Part shown: piece by piece, positions 12,413-24,071 of the stretch
How the letters are laid out: each line of letters begins with the position of its first letter
How positions within the stretch are numbered: position 1 is the stretch's first letter
Origin: Protopterus annectens
Lineage: Eukaryota > Chordata > Ceratodontiformes > Protopteridae
Direction: 5' to 3'
Length of the DNA: 64,000 nt
Assembly (NCBI RefSeq): GCF_019279795.1
Contig: NC_056726.1
Coordinates: 1,018,942,469-1,019,006,468, forward strand
Program-made: the position numbers and the translations under genes
The notes under the pieces: model-generated
The model's input: only the letters and a program-made list of their open reading frames with translations
Told to the model about the DNA's origin: nothing
The model's database searches: none

Positions 12413-15377
12413 GTATCAATGGTGTACAATTTGATGTATGTGCACAGACATCTGCGAATAACTGATATCTGTAGTCCACTGTGTTGCCAGACATGGGCTT
12501 CATTTCTCTAAGTGTAGGAGCATGCCCAGTATGACCTTTTATATTGAGTGTGTGTATCCATTCCAGGGAGATTTGGACTCCAGTTCAGGGTTTTGTGTGC
12601 TACAGCTACATCTAGCAACCTGTTTCTGCAGGATATCTGTAGATAGGTTGCCAATATGGAGACACAATGGGCGTAACATATGGGGGATACTGTAACTATT
12701 GCTGTCTGTGCTGCTTGCGTAACATCGTTGGTTGTAGCATAGATTTTCTGACATATGTACTGTTTTACACTGCAATGTATCATGTAATCAACTACTGACA
12801 GTTATCATTCTTTGCTCACAGGTATTTACCAGGGAAATACAAGATGAATGAAGCTGAGACCAATATTCTGAGGCATATAGACTACACATTCTGGCACATT
12901 CCTGCCATTGTGGAAGGGCAGCTACAGACAATAGACTGCAGGTTCTGTGTAAATGGTCCAGCACCTTGTTATTATGTTGGCCGGGGATCCCCTTCTTGTG
13001 ATTTTCTCAGTTTAATGGAATGGCCATATCCTGCTGGGGCCATACCTCTTAGCTGTACAGATACACCCCCCAGGTTATCCAGAGGCAGGACTCATACATC
13101 TGGCCAGTTTACCTTCACACTGTAGTTTACAAGCAGTTGCGGCTATTCATTCATGGGTTTGCAGTCAGGGGGTAGTATGGGAGGACATTAAAGTTTCAGA
13201 CTTCACACAGTCCATAACATCCATGCTTCTACACCCCCCGTTATTCTCTCTTCTTCCTAACATTATGAAAGCAATATTTCAGAGGTATCCCTATAGTTGT
13301 GCCTTTATCCCAGTAGTATTTATGGCCTGGTCCACAGTCCTTGCAGTAGGACATGGGGAGGCATTTGTCAACATGGCCTTCCATTTGCTTTCTGTTTACT
13401 GTGTTAGGTTGTTAGTTAGGACCCCCTGATATTCCGTACATTGCCACTATGGGTGAGGCATGGGCCTTTGCCAGAGGACTGTAGGCCATTTGAGAGTTCT
13501 GCAGGCCATCTGTAACAGGCCAGTGCATTTTATTAGGTATACGTTCTCAGGCTGCAAGCCAGTGGATTATCCTGTGGTGACAGTGGTGAGTGATTGAGGT
13601 GTTCCTGTCAATCCTTTCTGTTCATATTGATCAACGAGTCTGGATGTGGTTGGGTTGCTGCTTACAGCTAGGGACACACCTGCATTGGACACCTATTCAG
13701 CATGCAGCATCATGTATGCATTCCCATACAGAAATGGGTTCATGCTGTATGCATTCCCTACAGCAAGGACATGACCGGTGATAAACCTGTGGCTGATGGT
13801 GGGGTGAGCTGGGTGCATATGGAAGCTGCTTGTACCTGACTCACAAATATACCTGGGGCATTCCCCTTATGCTGGCTTGTGTGTGGAGACGGGCAGCCTG
13901 TCATTACTTTATAACTGTTTCTTTTGTGGTCTGCCAGTGATTAGCCAGACTACCAGTATTTCATACTACAAGGACAACTAATGTGACGCTAACCTCTATG
14001 TATAATTCCAAATGTGTGTGCAGTTGACAGTTATTTTATATGCACTCTGTGTAGGTTACTTCCACCTGTGTACTGTTTCTATGTATGGGCCCCCATTCAT
14101 GGCATGTCCAGCTTTCTGACGATGACAGATATTGACATCTGGACAGTGAGTATATACAAATGCTGACATGAGTGTAGCTGAGAAGCAGTGTGGTTGGCAC
14201 TGCAGTTGGAATATGGCCCTGTTGACTCCTGTACTGTACCTAGGCCACTGAGACATAACCATCCAGGCCAACATGCTGACCACTTCCAAGCAATATTAAA
14301 CACACAACAAACTTACCACACTGACCCCTGCATATTGTACACATGCAACAGTGTAGACTGGAACAGCTCTGGCAATCTGTGCTCCATTGATATTACTCCT
14401 CAAACTTACATGTTACTGCAATTCTACATGGGATTGTGTGTGGGGGGGGTGCACACCTGAAGACTTTAAAGATTTGCAATGACTGCACTGGTATTTTGGT
14501 TACTCTGCTGCCTTCCATTTCATATTGTATTCTGATTTATCATAAAGAAAGGAGGCATATCAGTACAGTACACCTGTTAGATCTTAATGGCACAAATTTC
14601 AGTTTCAGACTTCCTACCCTTCAGAACTAAAATGCAACTGCCAGACCTGTTGTAGTATGTCTGTGTAGGGCTGGAGGGGGGCTGTTCACCATTGCCATCA
14701 TTTGGAGGCCTTAGCCCGGCCTTTCTTCATGGTCATCTACACCTATCCTACTGGGTGAGGCTGATGGTGGGTATATGACCCTCACTGACATCCATATGTG
14801 TGACCTATTGACACTCACAGTTCTTTGGGCCATCACATGTACTGTGGTGGGAGTTGTCACCTTCTGTAGTGCTGCCTAGTATGTTGACACCAGTATTTGT
14901 TATGAATTTCCTGCTGTCCCATATAGCTGTCTGCTGCTATCCCATTCAGCCACCCAATTCCCTTGCATGCTTGCATCCATACCATACATACAAGTGTGAT
15001 AACATACTACTCCATTCAGTAATTGATAGTAAGGGTGACTTACCTTGTTGCTGGGACAGTATTGAGGATGGTGCTACAGGGCTGACTATGATGGTTGCAC
15101 GTAGTACACTGCCTATACATGGTAAAACACAGGTAGTGTCATGTTTGGCATCCCTTTTACTGTATGTGCAAGTCAGAGAGAGGTATCAGTCCCTGGGTCC
15201 CTACAGTGTCAGTGCGTGCGTTATGCATTGCCTCTTTGCCAAGGCATAGGTATACTGGGCATTCCTTATCTGGCTCTAGGGGCAGGCTCAGGATGTTCCT
15301 CCTCCAAGTCCCCTCTGTGCCTGTGCTGGTCTAGGCAATGGTGGGGGGCTGTGTGGCCCTGCCCTGTGCTGTTCCTG
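12411..15377. other. unassigned DNA upstream of the Harbinger fragment
   Basis: No recognisable protein motif in either strand. Frames reach 131 codons (14854-15249) but overlap others and lack known motifs. Part of it could belong to the Harbinger element whose transposase lies to the right; I could not find its ends. Confidence 0.4.
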
Positions 15378-16343
15378 CTAAAACTGTTGCCACAGGATCA
15401 TACTGTGTAGCATGGCACATACTATGAACATTTGTGTACATATAGCTGGACAGTACTGCAAGACTCCACTGGATATGTCAAGGCAGTGGAACCATGACTT
15501 GAGCATCCCAAATACATGGTCTACAATGATTCTGGTTTATGGGTGAGCCTCATTATGGTGTTCTTGTTTAGGTGTGTGCATTTCTGATGGTGCCATCAGC
15601 CACAGCTCCAGTGCATAGCTAACATCCCCCACTAGATGGCCATATGGGATGTCTCCCCTGGCAAACACCTGATACAGCTGTGAGCAATGCCACATGTGGG
15701 AGTTGTGATAGCTTCCAGGGCTGCCAGCACACACATTCATGATAATGCCCTGGGCATTGCACACAACCTGGCTGTTGGTGGAGGGAAAACCCTTGCGGTT
15801 TATGTAGACTCTACCCCACTCACCGGGTGGTGCTGTGATGTGGATGTGCATGCAGTCTATAGAATCAACTACCTCAGGGTATTCTGCTATACGGTGGAAG
15901 AGACGTGTACTTCTGGTCAATGCCTCATGGGTGGTGGGGAACTATATGTGCTCATTGGCATGTGGTGTCATGGCATCCAGGAACTAGTGGAGTACCCTGG
16001 ATGCTGATGCCTGTGAGACCCCCCATGATATCCCCAGTTGGTCTTTGTAAGGTACCTGTGGCTAGTATTCTTAAGCCTACACATACCTTGGTATCTACTG
16101 GGATGAGTACCCTCTATTAGTTGTGTGTGAGGCATAGCTAGCACAGCTCAATGATTTGCTGTAGAATGTCCCTGTCCACCCTATAGCCTCCACTATATCC
16201 AGCTCATGTAGGCCTTGTTAGGTTATGCTGGGTCTGTACACTCTTCTCTTCCTCACTGTGGATCAGTTGTCAGCATTCTCCTCCTCACCACCTTCAGCCT
16301 CTAGCACATATTGATGGAGTAAAGCAGCAGCAGCCTCTAACAT
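15378..16343 (-). pseudogene. HARBI1-like PIF/Harbinger transposase, broken
   Basis: Plain DNA transposon gene. The likely start (MLEAAAALLHQYVLEAE) is at 16343 and the end at the TAG of 15380-15378, about 320 codons, near the usual 350 of HARBI1. Visible blocks in order: VDRDILQQIIELC, LRILATGTLQRPTGD (usual LRFLATGTFQ..VGD), HRIAEYPEVVDSIDCMHI (first catalytic Asp in SIDC), VYINRKGFPSTNSQVVC, GSYHNSHMW, LVGDVSYALELWLM (second catalytic Asp in VGD) and RIIVDHVFGMLKSWF followed by CLDISSGVLQY. At the third position Harbinger proteins usually have Glu (VERAFG); here Asp is seen. At least one stop within 15537-15540, further stops in the N-terminal third and at least one frameshift mean it is dead. 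The terminal inverted repeats and the Myb-like partner gene were not found. Confidence 0.85.
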
Positions 16344-16739
16344 TTTTAGTTAGTTTTGCCAGTTAAAACTGCCCTATCTGTGTACACTGATGGTGTAGAG
16401 TTTGTGGGGAAAAAACAGTCTGTAGGGTGTTTGCATGGTTTATAGTAGTGTGCTGGGCTGCTGCATGTGTAATTTGCTGTCTGATGCATTCCACCTGTCA
16501 GCTATTCTAGTTCGCCTTGATTGCCTTCCTACTGCTGTTTTTCTTTCCCAGTTCCTTCCTATTTAAGCCCCGAGGCATGCCGCGCATACTCAGTGCTCAA
16601 ATGTAAACAGTGCTGCCATTTCCTCTTTTTTTTTTTTGTTTAAAACCTGGTGCGTGGTGCGCACAGCTTCTTAGGCTATGTACACACTGCTCAGGCACAT
16701 CTGACACACCTCCTTCCTTAGGTGTTCTTAGTTAAGGGC
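16344..16739. other. unassigned DNA, GC-richer patch
   Basis: Upstream of the transposase start on the minus strand. A patch near 16560-16680 has CpG-bearing sequence (GCCCCGAGGCATGCCGCGCA) and a T tract, unlike its neighbours. It could be the 5' end of the Harbinger element, but I cannot show it. Confidence 0.35.
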
Positions 16740-17510
16740 AAACACGGGCCACAGAGCTCCAATGAGCTTATAGCAAGCATGACACACCCTCTTATGAAGT
16801 CATTCAGCTCTTACACTTACACTGTTGCATTCCTGCACCTACATGGTGAGGTACAAGCTGACACTTTGAAGAAATATGTGATTCAGTATAACTCCCCTCA
16901 TTTGCATACCCCACTAAAATGGACCCTTTCCCTTGAAGACCAGTGCTCCCTAGTACTGTTTACATTCTGCATGCCATTGACTATATGGCAAAATGCAGAA
17001 TTAACTTAAAATTGAGTTTTCACATTTTTTTTTATTTTCGGCACAATCCCGTTTGCACGCCACTACCCTATGCAGTAGAGCTCTTTTGAGTGTGTACCTT
17101 TAACTCCTAGTGGGTGTGGCTTCAGCTATTAAAAAATGACATTATCACCTTACAGTTCTAGCAAATACTTATTGACAGAGGTCATATATCAATACAATTG
17201 TGTTTGCAATCATATATGCTTCAAGATAAAATATTCTGATACATTGTATGTAGCATGGGTTTGGAATTATTAATGCAAATATGAACAAGAAATACTTGAC
17301 GCCTAGAGGAGCAGTAGGAGGTAACTGCAGAAATGCCTGTAGATGTCACTTGGCTGTAATGAGTTAAACCGCCGAGATTGGTAAAAAAAGTTTAATTTTC
17401 ATAATAATTAATTACTTTTGAATGCCAAGTAATGTGTAAGAGCTGAATGACTTCATAAGAGGGTGTGTCATGCTTGCTATAAGCTCATTGGAGCTCTGTG
17501 GCCCGTGTTT
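16740..17510. repeat. perfect 77-bp inverted repeat with 617-bp spacer
   Basis: The arm 16740-16816 (starting AAACACGGGCCACAGAGCTC) and the arm 17434-17510 are exact reverse complements over 77 bases. The spacer encodes nothing recognisable and is AT-rich. No obvious target duplication flanks the arms (AAGGGC on the left, ATATTT on the right). It may be a MITE or a DNA transposon with long terminal inverted repeats, or the product of an inverted duplication. Confidence 0.8.
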
Positions 17511-19125
17511 ATATTTGGGCATTGGAATGTCTAATGTACATAATACATGCTTTTTCACAAGCTGTCATGCCACCATTTTGTCATTTGCAGAAATGTACTC
17601 AGTAATTTTCTAAATGCATTTCTGCACTGGCACTGTTCTAGCACGGACACCTGGCAGCTTGGTGAATCACTAAATAACCTCATTTGCATGGTTTTCACCA
17701 GCAAATGAGGTGATTTGCATATTTGCCATTTTTCCATGCTAGAACAGTGTAGGACCGCTCGTGCACATGAAAACAGCACTATCCTGAATCGCTCGGTGGC
17801 CATTTTCAGTGCAGGAGCTCCTTCACTGTTCCTCTACAGAAAATATGGCTTGTGGAATCCCAGGTATATTATCCACAAACAGCAGAAATGGGTACACAAA
17901 TCAGTAGTGGCAAATTAAATACACTACATTATCACTGGCTCTAAAATGCTGTTTGTATAAAAATCAACACTGTAGTATATTGTAAACATATTGCTCATGT
18001 TTTCAAGCACCATGTGTTAACAGATTCCAAAAATTCCAGTTCTCAACTTGTCTGTTTGCTAATGCTTTAGCAGTGGTGCTGTCAAATTTAAGAAGTGCCA
18101 CTTTAGCCCTGCTGTTGTTGAATATACAGCAAATATTGTTTAGTCAGAAGACAAGTCTAAACTTGAGCGTTGTTACCACTGAAGCTGTACCACATTCAGA
18201 GCCTATAAGCTTTTGTTAGAGTAATTGTCAGTCTTCTTTAAACAAGTAATATGATTTGAAATTTATGGTTAAACATTGTGCAACATTTTAAAGTTCATAT
18301 TTCATCTCCTTCTATTCATCCCCCCTCCATTTTGTTCTGCTGTGCACTTCTCCTTACAATATCCCCTTGTTTTCCAGTGTCAGGATATTAACATGCTTCA
18401 CTTCTGCCGTTAGTCTTATTGTTCACATTTCTTCACATGTAGTCATATTAATAAATGACAGGTATCCAATAACAGAACAAAACATTTTAACTTCCCTCTG
18501 GCATAGAGGGATAAACCCCTTACTGTGGTGCATGTTTCCCCAGATTGTTTAGTGGCTAAGAAACTTAATGGTACAGGAGGAGAAGGATGGGGAATGGAGT
18601 AAGGTGGGCAGATTGCTTGTGGGCACCTGAAGAAAACTGCCAGACTGTGGTAAGTGTAGGGATGTATATGGAGACATGGCCGATCTAATTATTAAGAAAT
18701 TGCCCACTTGTGTATCTGTGTCATCAGCTTGTGGAGATTAGAATATGGATGAAGAACAGTCTCTTTCTGTGGAGCAGTATGATGGCCTGACACTTGGCAC
18801 ATCTCCATGTGGAATCCTGGCATGTACATCCCCATTGAGCCTGTACATGGAGTTGGTGTTTCCATGTACAGCAGCTGTCCTTAGACACTGACCATCCCAG
18901 TGTGGGTCACACTGGGGAGCCTGTTATCATGGCATGGGAACCTGCAAAAGATGGAACTAAAGATAGGTGGTTGTGGAATAGCATAGCAAGTGAGATGAAA
19001 CAATAAAAAAAACTGTTGAGGTTGCTTTACCTTGAAAAAATGGAATATTTGATTTGTTTTGATTTAGCTGGAAATTCTAACATTCTCTTTATGTCTGTGT
19101 ACTGTGATGTCAGAGTTTGTATATT
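17511..19125. other. unassigned DNA with an imperfect palindrome
   Basis: No gene seen. Between 17620 and 17765 the sequence is roughly palindromic: 'cactgttctagca' at 17632 faces 'tgctagaacagtg' at 17737, and 'acctcatttgc' near 17678 faces 'gcaaatgaggt' near 17702. It may be the remains of a foldback transposon. The rest, to 19125, shows nothing I can name. Confidence 0.4.
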
Positions 19126-19425
19126 CAGTTTACATACATGCACACGCACACACGCAAACACGCACCTAAGAAGAGCGAAAAGCCACAGTGTTGAATTAGA
19201 CAAGACCAAGATGAAATTGTTTAAACCTTAGATGAATGAACACCCGGAACATTGGTGTACAGTTTTCTGTTTTGTTGTTTTGAACATGTGATTACTTACC
19301 TGGAGTTTGCTCATCGGTGTTCTGCATGTTCTTTCATGTAAGGTTTTGACAATATCATCTTGGTGTTGTCAGATTCGACATTGTGGCTTTTCAGTCTTCT
19401 CAGGTAGACCCATATCTGTATGTAG

Positions 19426-19510
<85 letters not shown>
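19126..19510. repeat. foldback element flanked by CA and TG repeats
   Basis: The arm 19163-19259 and the arm 19311-19409 are inverted copies at roughly 80 percent identity (shared blocks include 'gaaaagccaca', 'accaagatga', 'aaacctta'), with a loop of about 50 bases. A CA-rich run precedes the left arm (19135-19162) and a long TG run (19434-19505) follows the right arm, so the inversion symmetry reaches into the microsatellites. No coding sequence. Family not recognised. Confidence 0.7.
19427..19506. repeat. (TA)n(TG)n microsatellite
   Basis: A short TA run followed by more than 70 bases of TG. Confidence 0.98.
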
Positions 19511-19511
<1 letters not shown>

Positions 19512-20560
19512 ATTACTTATAGATGTCTTCAATGTTGAATTTTCAGAGGAATTTTATGTCTGTACATTGTGTATATTGAATAATACTGGTGGACTGTAAT
19601 GACAGAAGTTCGAGTGTCCTTTTGTGGTTGAAGTGCTCTATAATGAGTAGTTTTGTCATTATTGATTCATATGTTCAAACCTACAAATTTAAAATGCACA
19701 GTCAGGATGGTGCATCAAAGAAGACATGCATGCATGTATGCATGGGCCTAAAAATGTGTGCATGGGGTCTATGGTTTGAAAACTTAATCCTCCACTGGCC
19801 AGATGTATTTTCCTTGAATGTGGGTTGCAATGCTGTTTCAATGCATGTGAGTTTCAAGGACAGAGAAGTTTACTCTTTGTGTTAAATCTGTTTTCACTGT
19901 GAGACTGTGTTGTTTTGTTTAGCAAATGGCTGTCAGTGTTTGTGCTACAATATCTGAAATAAATGTTTTAAATATCTTTAATCATTGAAGAAGTAAAGAA
20001 GAAAACAGTATGCGCAATGATGGGTTTGAATAGTGTTTATGGTAATTGGGGAGAAATAGCCAAGTAATGGGACTCTGAAATTGCTGAGGGGGGGTGCTAC
20101 CGGGGTAGTGGGGTATCTGATCCATTACCATGACTAACACACTTACTACATATTTCAGGGAATGAAATATCTACATACTGTCACAAATATATGTATGATG
20201 TGGGCTATAGTCATGTATGAACAAGAATCTGAATACACCATACACACAGACTTCTGAACTTAGGCACTAGTCCCAGGGGTCTGGACACATAATATGTCAA
20301 TGTTTATTTATTTATTTATGCAATATATACTTACATATAAGTGCAATATTTATTTATTATATCCATAGTCAGTATTACTTAACTCACACAAGTCCAGTAT
20401 TAGACAAATAACATAGGCATTTCAATCTGTAATGTGTTTTGTGTTACTTTAAATAGGGTAGTTAATTTAACTCGGGGAGGGTATTATTTTCATATATGAG
20501 TGTTGGTAAATGTCTCTGCTCTTTCTTGCATCTACTGGGAATAGCATTGTAATTGTTTTA
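19511..20560. other. unassigned DNA
   Basis: No gene or named repeat recognised. A 'tttatttatttatttatg' run lies near 20303-20320. Confidence 0.4.
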
Positions 20561-20717
20561 TTTTTATTAAACCCTGTAGTGCTCCTACCCATCTCCCAGT
20601 ACTCCAAAAGGGCTCAAAACGAAAATGCCATGGAAGGGTTTATCCTACCTTGTATTATGGTTGTATTTTACTAGCTTTTTCCCTTTAAATTCGCTCCTAA
20701 ACCTACTGATAGTCTTC
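20561..20717 (+). repeat. first copy of the family B LINE 5' leader
   Basis: This 157-base block matches 21989-22145 with few differences ('tttttattaaacc', 'tgtagtgctcctacccatctcc', 'cttgtattatggttgtattttactagctttt', split here for length). The second copy leads directly into the family B LINE, so this is probably the 5' end of another copy or a duplicated leader unit. Confidence 0.65.
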
Positions 20718-21089
20718 TAGCATCTAATGCATTATTCAGTGTCCTGGATATAGCCCTCCCATCCCCCCTATTACCTCACATCCTACTTTAGTCTATTATC
20801 TACTCATAGAGCCTTGGCTGCCATTTTTAAATCTAGTTCACTACCTTTCTAGCCTCCCTCCTCCCTACGGCATTCAGGTTACCGTGCTCATCAGTAAACC
20901 AGGTATAGTTTGCTAATATCTGCTTATATTCTGTAGAAATGGTGTTTAAGTGACTGTTACAATATCATTGTCATGGTTTAGCTGTCAAAATATACTCTAC
21001 ACTGTGGTTTAGCTGTTAAAATGTACTCTAAGCTAAACTTGATTACCAAATACTAGTGTATGCTCTCTGTGCACATGTTCTCTCACAGG

Positions 21090-21400
21090 CAAGACACAGT
21101 GCTAGTCACTGTTCTCACTTTTATTCTGCTGGGGTCATAAAGTCAACTAAGTTACTTTCATGCTGAATGTTTTTTGCTTTACAACACTGTTCACTCACAA
21201 AAACAGCGCTAAGCACTGTTCTCTGAATTTTTCTGATGCAGGATATATTGTTCACTAAGCCACTAAAATGCTAAATATTGTATAGTTTAATATATGAATC
21301 TCTTGCATGACAGCGCTAAGCACTGTTCTCAGCTTTATTCCACTGAAGCTGTAAGTCACCAAGCTACTTTTATGCTAAATGATATGTGTTTTAAAGTGAT
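21090..21400. repeat. three diverged 108-bp tandem units
   Basis: The block 'cagcgctaagcactgttctc' occurs at 21204-21223 and 21311-21330, with a related block at 21096-21115. The spacings are 108 and 107 bases. Each is followed by 'ttttattc'- or 'actg'-type sequence and 'catgctaaat'. They lie between the two family B leader copies and could be promoter-like leader monomers of the LINE; that is inference. Confidence 0.6.
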
Positions 21401-22663
21401 TTAATGTCCAACTATAAGAATTGAATTACTATCATTCAAGGAGTCTCTAGCAAACACATTTTAGCAAGGCAAAGATGGACAATATTGTGCATTTGTTCAG
21501 AACTGTTTTTTACTGCTTAATTTAGTTATCTCTTATGTGTAACCAAAAACAAACAAAGCGGGATCAGGCTGCTGATCTGTGTAACTCAATAGCATTGAAT
21601 GTTGCTACAATCACAACTATAGCTCCACGTAAACCTTATTTGTTTTCTGCTCTGCCCTTTTTCCTCCTAGAATTCTATCCAGTAAATTTGTATTTTCCAC
21701 CTTAATTGAAATACAGAGTATCCTGTCCTAAAGCTATATACTGAGATCTGCTACCCCAGAAAACAGCAACAGAATACTGCTGCAAACAGTCTGAAACAAA
21801 GTATGTTAGATGTTTCTGTAAATTCCAAACCTGTTACGATCTTTTAAACTGTTCTGCTATTTAGGCAGTGTATCTAGGAAACCTTGTTGAGCACTGTACC
21901 TTAAACGACCAGCTGAACAATCCCCCTCTCTCCCAGTATTTTCCCCTTCTCTCCCAACTATTGAAACCCTATGCAGAATACTTAATTATTTTTATTAAAC
22001 CATGTAGTGCTCCTACCCATCTCCTAGTACTCCATAAGGGCTCAAAACAAAAATGCCACGGAAGAGTCTACCCTGCCTTGTATTATGGTTGTATTTTACT
22101 AGCTTTTCCCCTTTAAATTGGCTCCTAAACCTACTGATAGTCTTCCTTCATCTATTGCCCGCTACGCTCCCCTCCCTGCCCCCAGTTCTCACCCACCCCA
22201 TCCTACCTTTATTACAAACAATAACCATTCTCACCTTTCAGGCAACCTATAACATCACTACACCTATACTTCCTCCTACAGCTTCTCACTACTATCCCTC
22301 CTACTCAGCTAATATGTACAAGCACACCATACCTATACTCGCTGCATGCATACCCCTTGCATACATCACATCTTACCAAGCCTCCACCATTCCCGCACTC
22401 AACCACTACCACTGTTCCACCACACACACCACCACTTATATCCCACGTCTACTCTACTACTCTCCCATCAGATCAACAACTTTCCCTATACACCCTCTAT
22501 ATAGACTACAGACCACAATACCTAAACTAAAAACAACCCCACAACTTAACATAATCTTACCATCATACTTATTACCCACAGAACACAATCAAAAAACTTC
22601 CCTTATAAGCAAGCATATACAGAAATTGATAAAACTAATAATCTCATCCATATCCAACCAACA

Positions 22664-22696
22664 CTCAGTGGAGACATCCATCCCAATCCTGGCCCT
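22664..22696 (+). other. GDIHPNPGP motif, 2A-like, ahead of the endonuclease
   Basis: The frame reads LSGDIHPNPGP. A GDI(H/E)xNPGP motif is common just ahead of the endonuclease in L2/CR1/Crack-type LINEs and resembles the ribosome-skipping 2A signal (D-V/I-E-x-N-P-G-P). Here His stands where functional 2A has Glu, so skipping activity is doubtful. The motif is in a different frame from the endonuclease, which implies one frameshift between 22697 and 22783. Confidence 0.75.
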
Positions 22697-22782
22697 TCAA
22701 TCTCCAACCCCTCCCCTCATAATCAGACTACAGCCACATCTTTTCCCAAATCACAGCCAATAGAAAGCCAACTGACCTCCTT

Positions 22783-23601
22783 CTGATAAGCCTAAATATT
22801 AGAAGTATATGCAACAAGGTGAATGGATTCCATGCCACCATAGACTTCTTCTCCCCTGATGTAGTGATCCTTACAGAAACATGATTAAAACCACACATTA
22901 CTAATGAGCAAATCCTCCCTACCGATTACAATATACTAAGAGTAGACCAACTAAACAAAAAAGGAGGTGGTATAGCTATAATATTTAAAAAACATCTAGA
23001 CATCCAGACCATAAAGTTAGCAGCTCCCCAAATAGGTAAGGAAGAAATAATGTATACCAACCTTAAAATAAAATAAAATAAAACCCTAAACATGATAGGT
23101 TGCTACTCCCCACCTGGCCAAAACATCCCTCCGCTTGAAAACCTCCTCAGCTGGAGTACCCACCACCTACCCCAAGAAACTTTAATTCTAGGAGACTTCA
23201 ACACTGACTGGCAATCCTGCACTAGCAACCACCCAACCCATCATGTAAACCTTCATGGCTTCACCCAACTAGTCCAGTCAATTACTAGGATAAATAACTC
23301 CAACAAACACACTACCCTTGATTGGATACTAGTCAATAAGAACCCCCAGTCATATATAACAGGCTGCCTATCTGACAGCCTCAGTCATTACTCCCCAAAC
23401 TTCCTACTAAGAAAACACCTTTATAAAGCAAAACACATCATCTACTGTCAAACATGCAAAAAAACTAACTTCAACCCTCTCTCATTCAGCTCATCCCTAA
23501 AAGACTGTAACTGGCAATCTCTAAAGTACCTCAGACTTGATGGCGCAGTTGACTACTTTAATAAAACATTCCTAAGCATCCTTAATTACCACGCCCCATA
23601 A
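22783..23601 (+). pseudogene. family B LINE endonuclease domain
   Basis: An AP-type endonuclease of the exonuclease III fold, which would nick target DNA for target-primed reverse transcription. Visible blocks: LLLISLNIRSICNKVNGFHATIDFFSPDVVILTET (split: LLLISLNIRSICNKV, FSPDVVILTET), KKGGGIAIIF, MIGCYSPPGQNIPP, LILGDFNTDW and TLDWILVN. A final SDH block is degraded (LSHYSP in its place). Stops lie after LTET and before NKTLNMIG (near 23075); from 23092 to 23601 the frame is open for 169 codons. Confidence 0.8.
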
Positions 23602-24071
23602 GACATTCCTGAACTAGAACCCAACCATCCCCATGTCTACAAAAAAACACTAAGTATGAAATGAAATAAAGGGATAAAGCCTGGGACAGCTGGCACAAAA
23701 CCAGAAACCCCTCTACTAGGCAAAAATTCCTAGAACTACACAATAGAACCAAAAAGCTTATAAAACAGAACAAAATCCAATACTACCAGTCTGCCCTTAC
23801 CTCCTCCCAACATAACCCCAAACAATTCTGCTCCTCAATAAACTCCATCCTCCACACAGGTAAAGTAAGTGCACCCACTCCTAACTTAACTCACTCCAAA
23901 AATATTGCTACCACTTTCAACAATCACTTCACACAAGCCTTACTATCACTAGCTAGATAACACAACCCCCCCCCCCATAAACCCACACCATGAACTACAA
24001 CTAACAATCTCCCCACTAGCTTCTCTTTCTCTCCTGTTCCTACCTCCAAAATAAAACAACTATTAACTTAA

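Noticed and set aside
14854-15249. 131-codon frame as the Myb-like partner of the Harbinger element
   Set aside because: No Myb/SANT tryptophan pattern is visible, and the frame overlaps others without motifs.
22053-22763. 236-codon frame ahead of the LINE endonuclease as a gene
   Set aside because: It is a C-rich leader read in the wrong frame: the GDIHPNPGP motif lies in another frame over the same bases, and the frame has no motif of its own.
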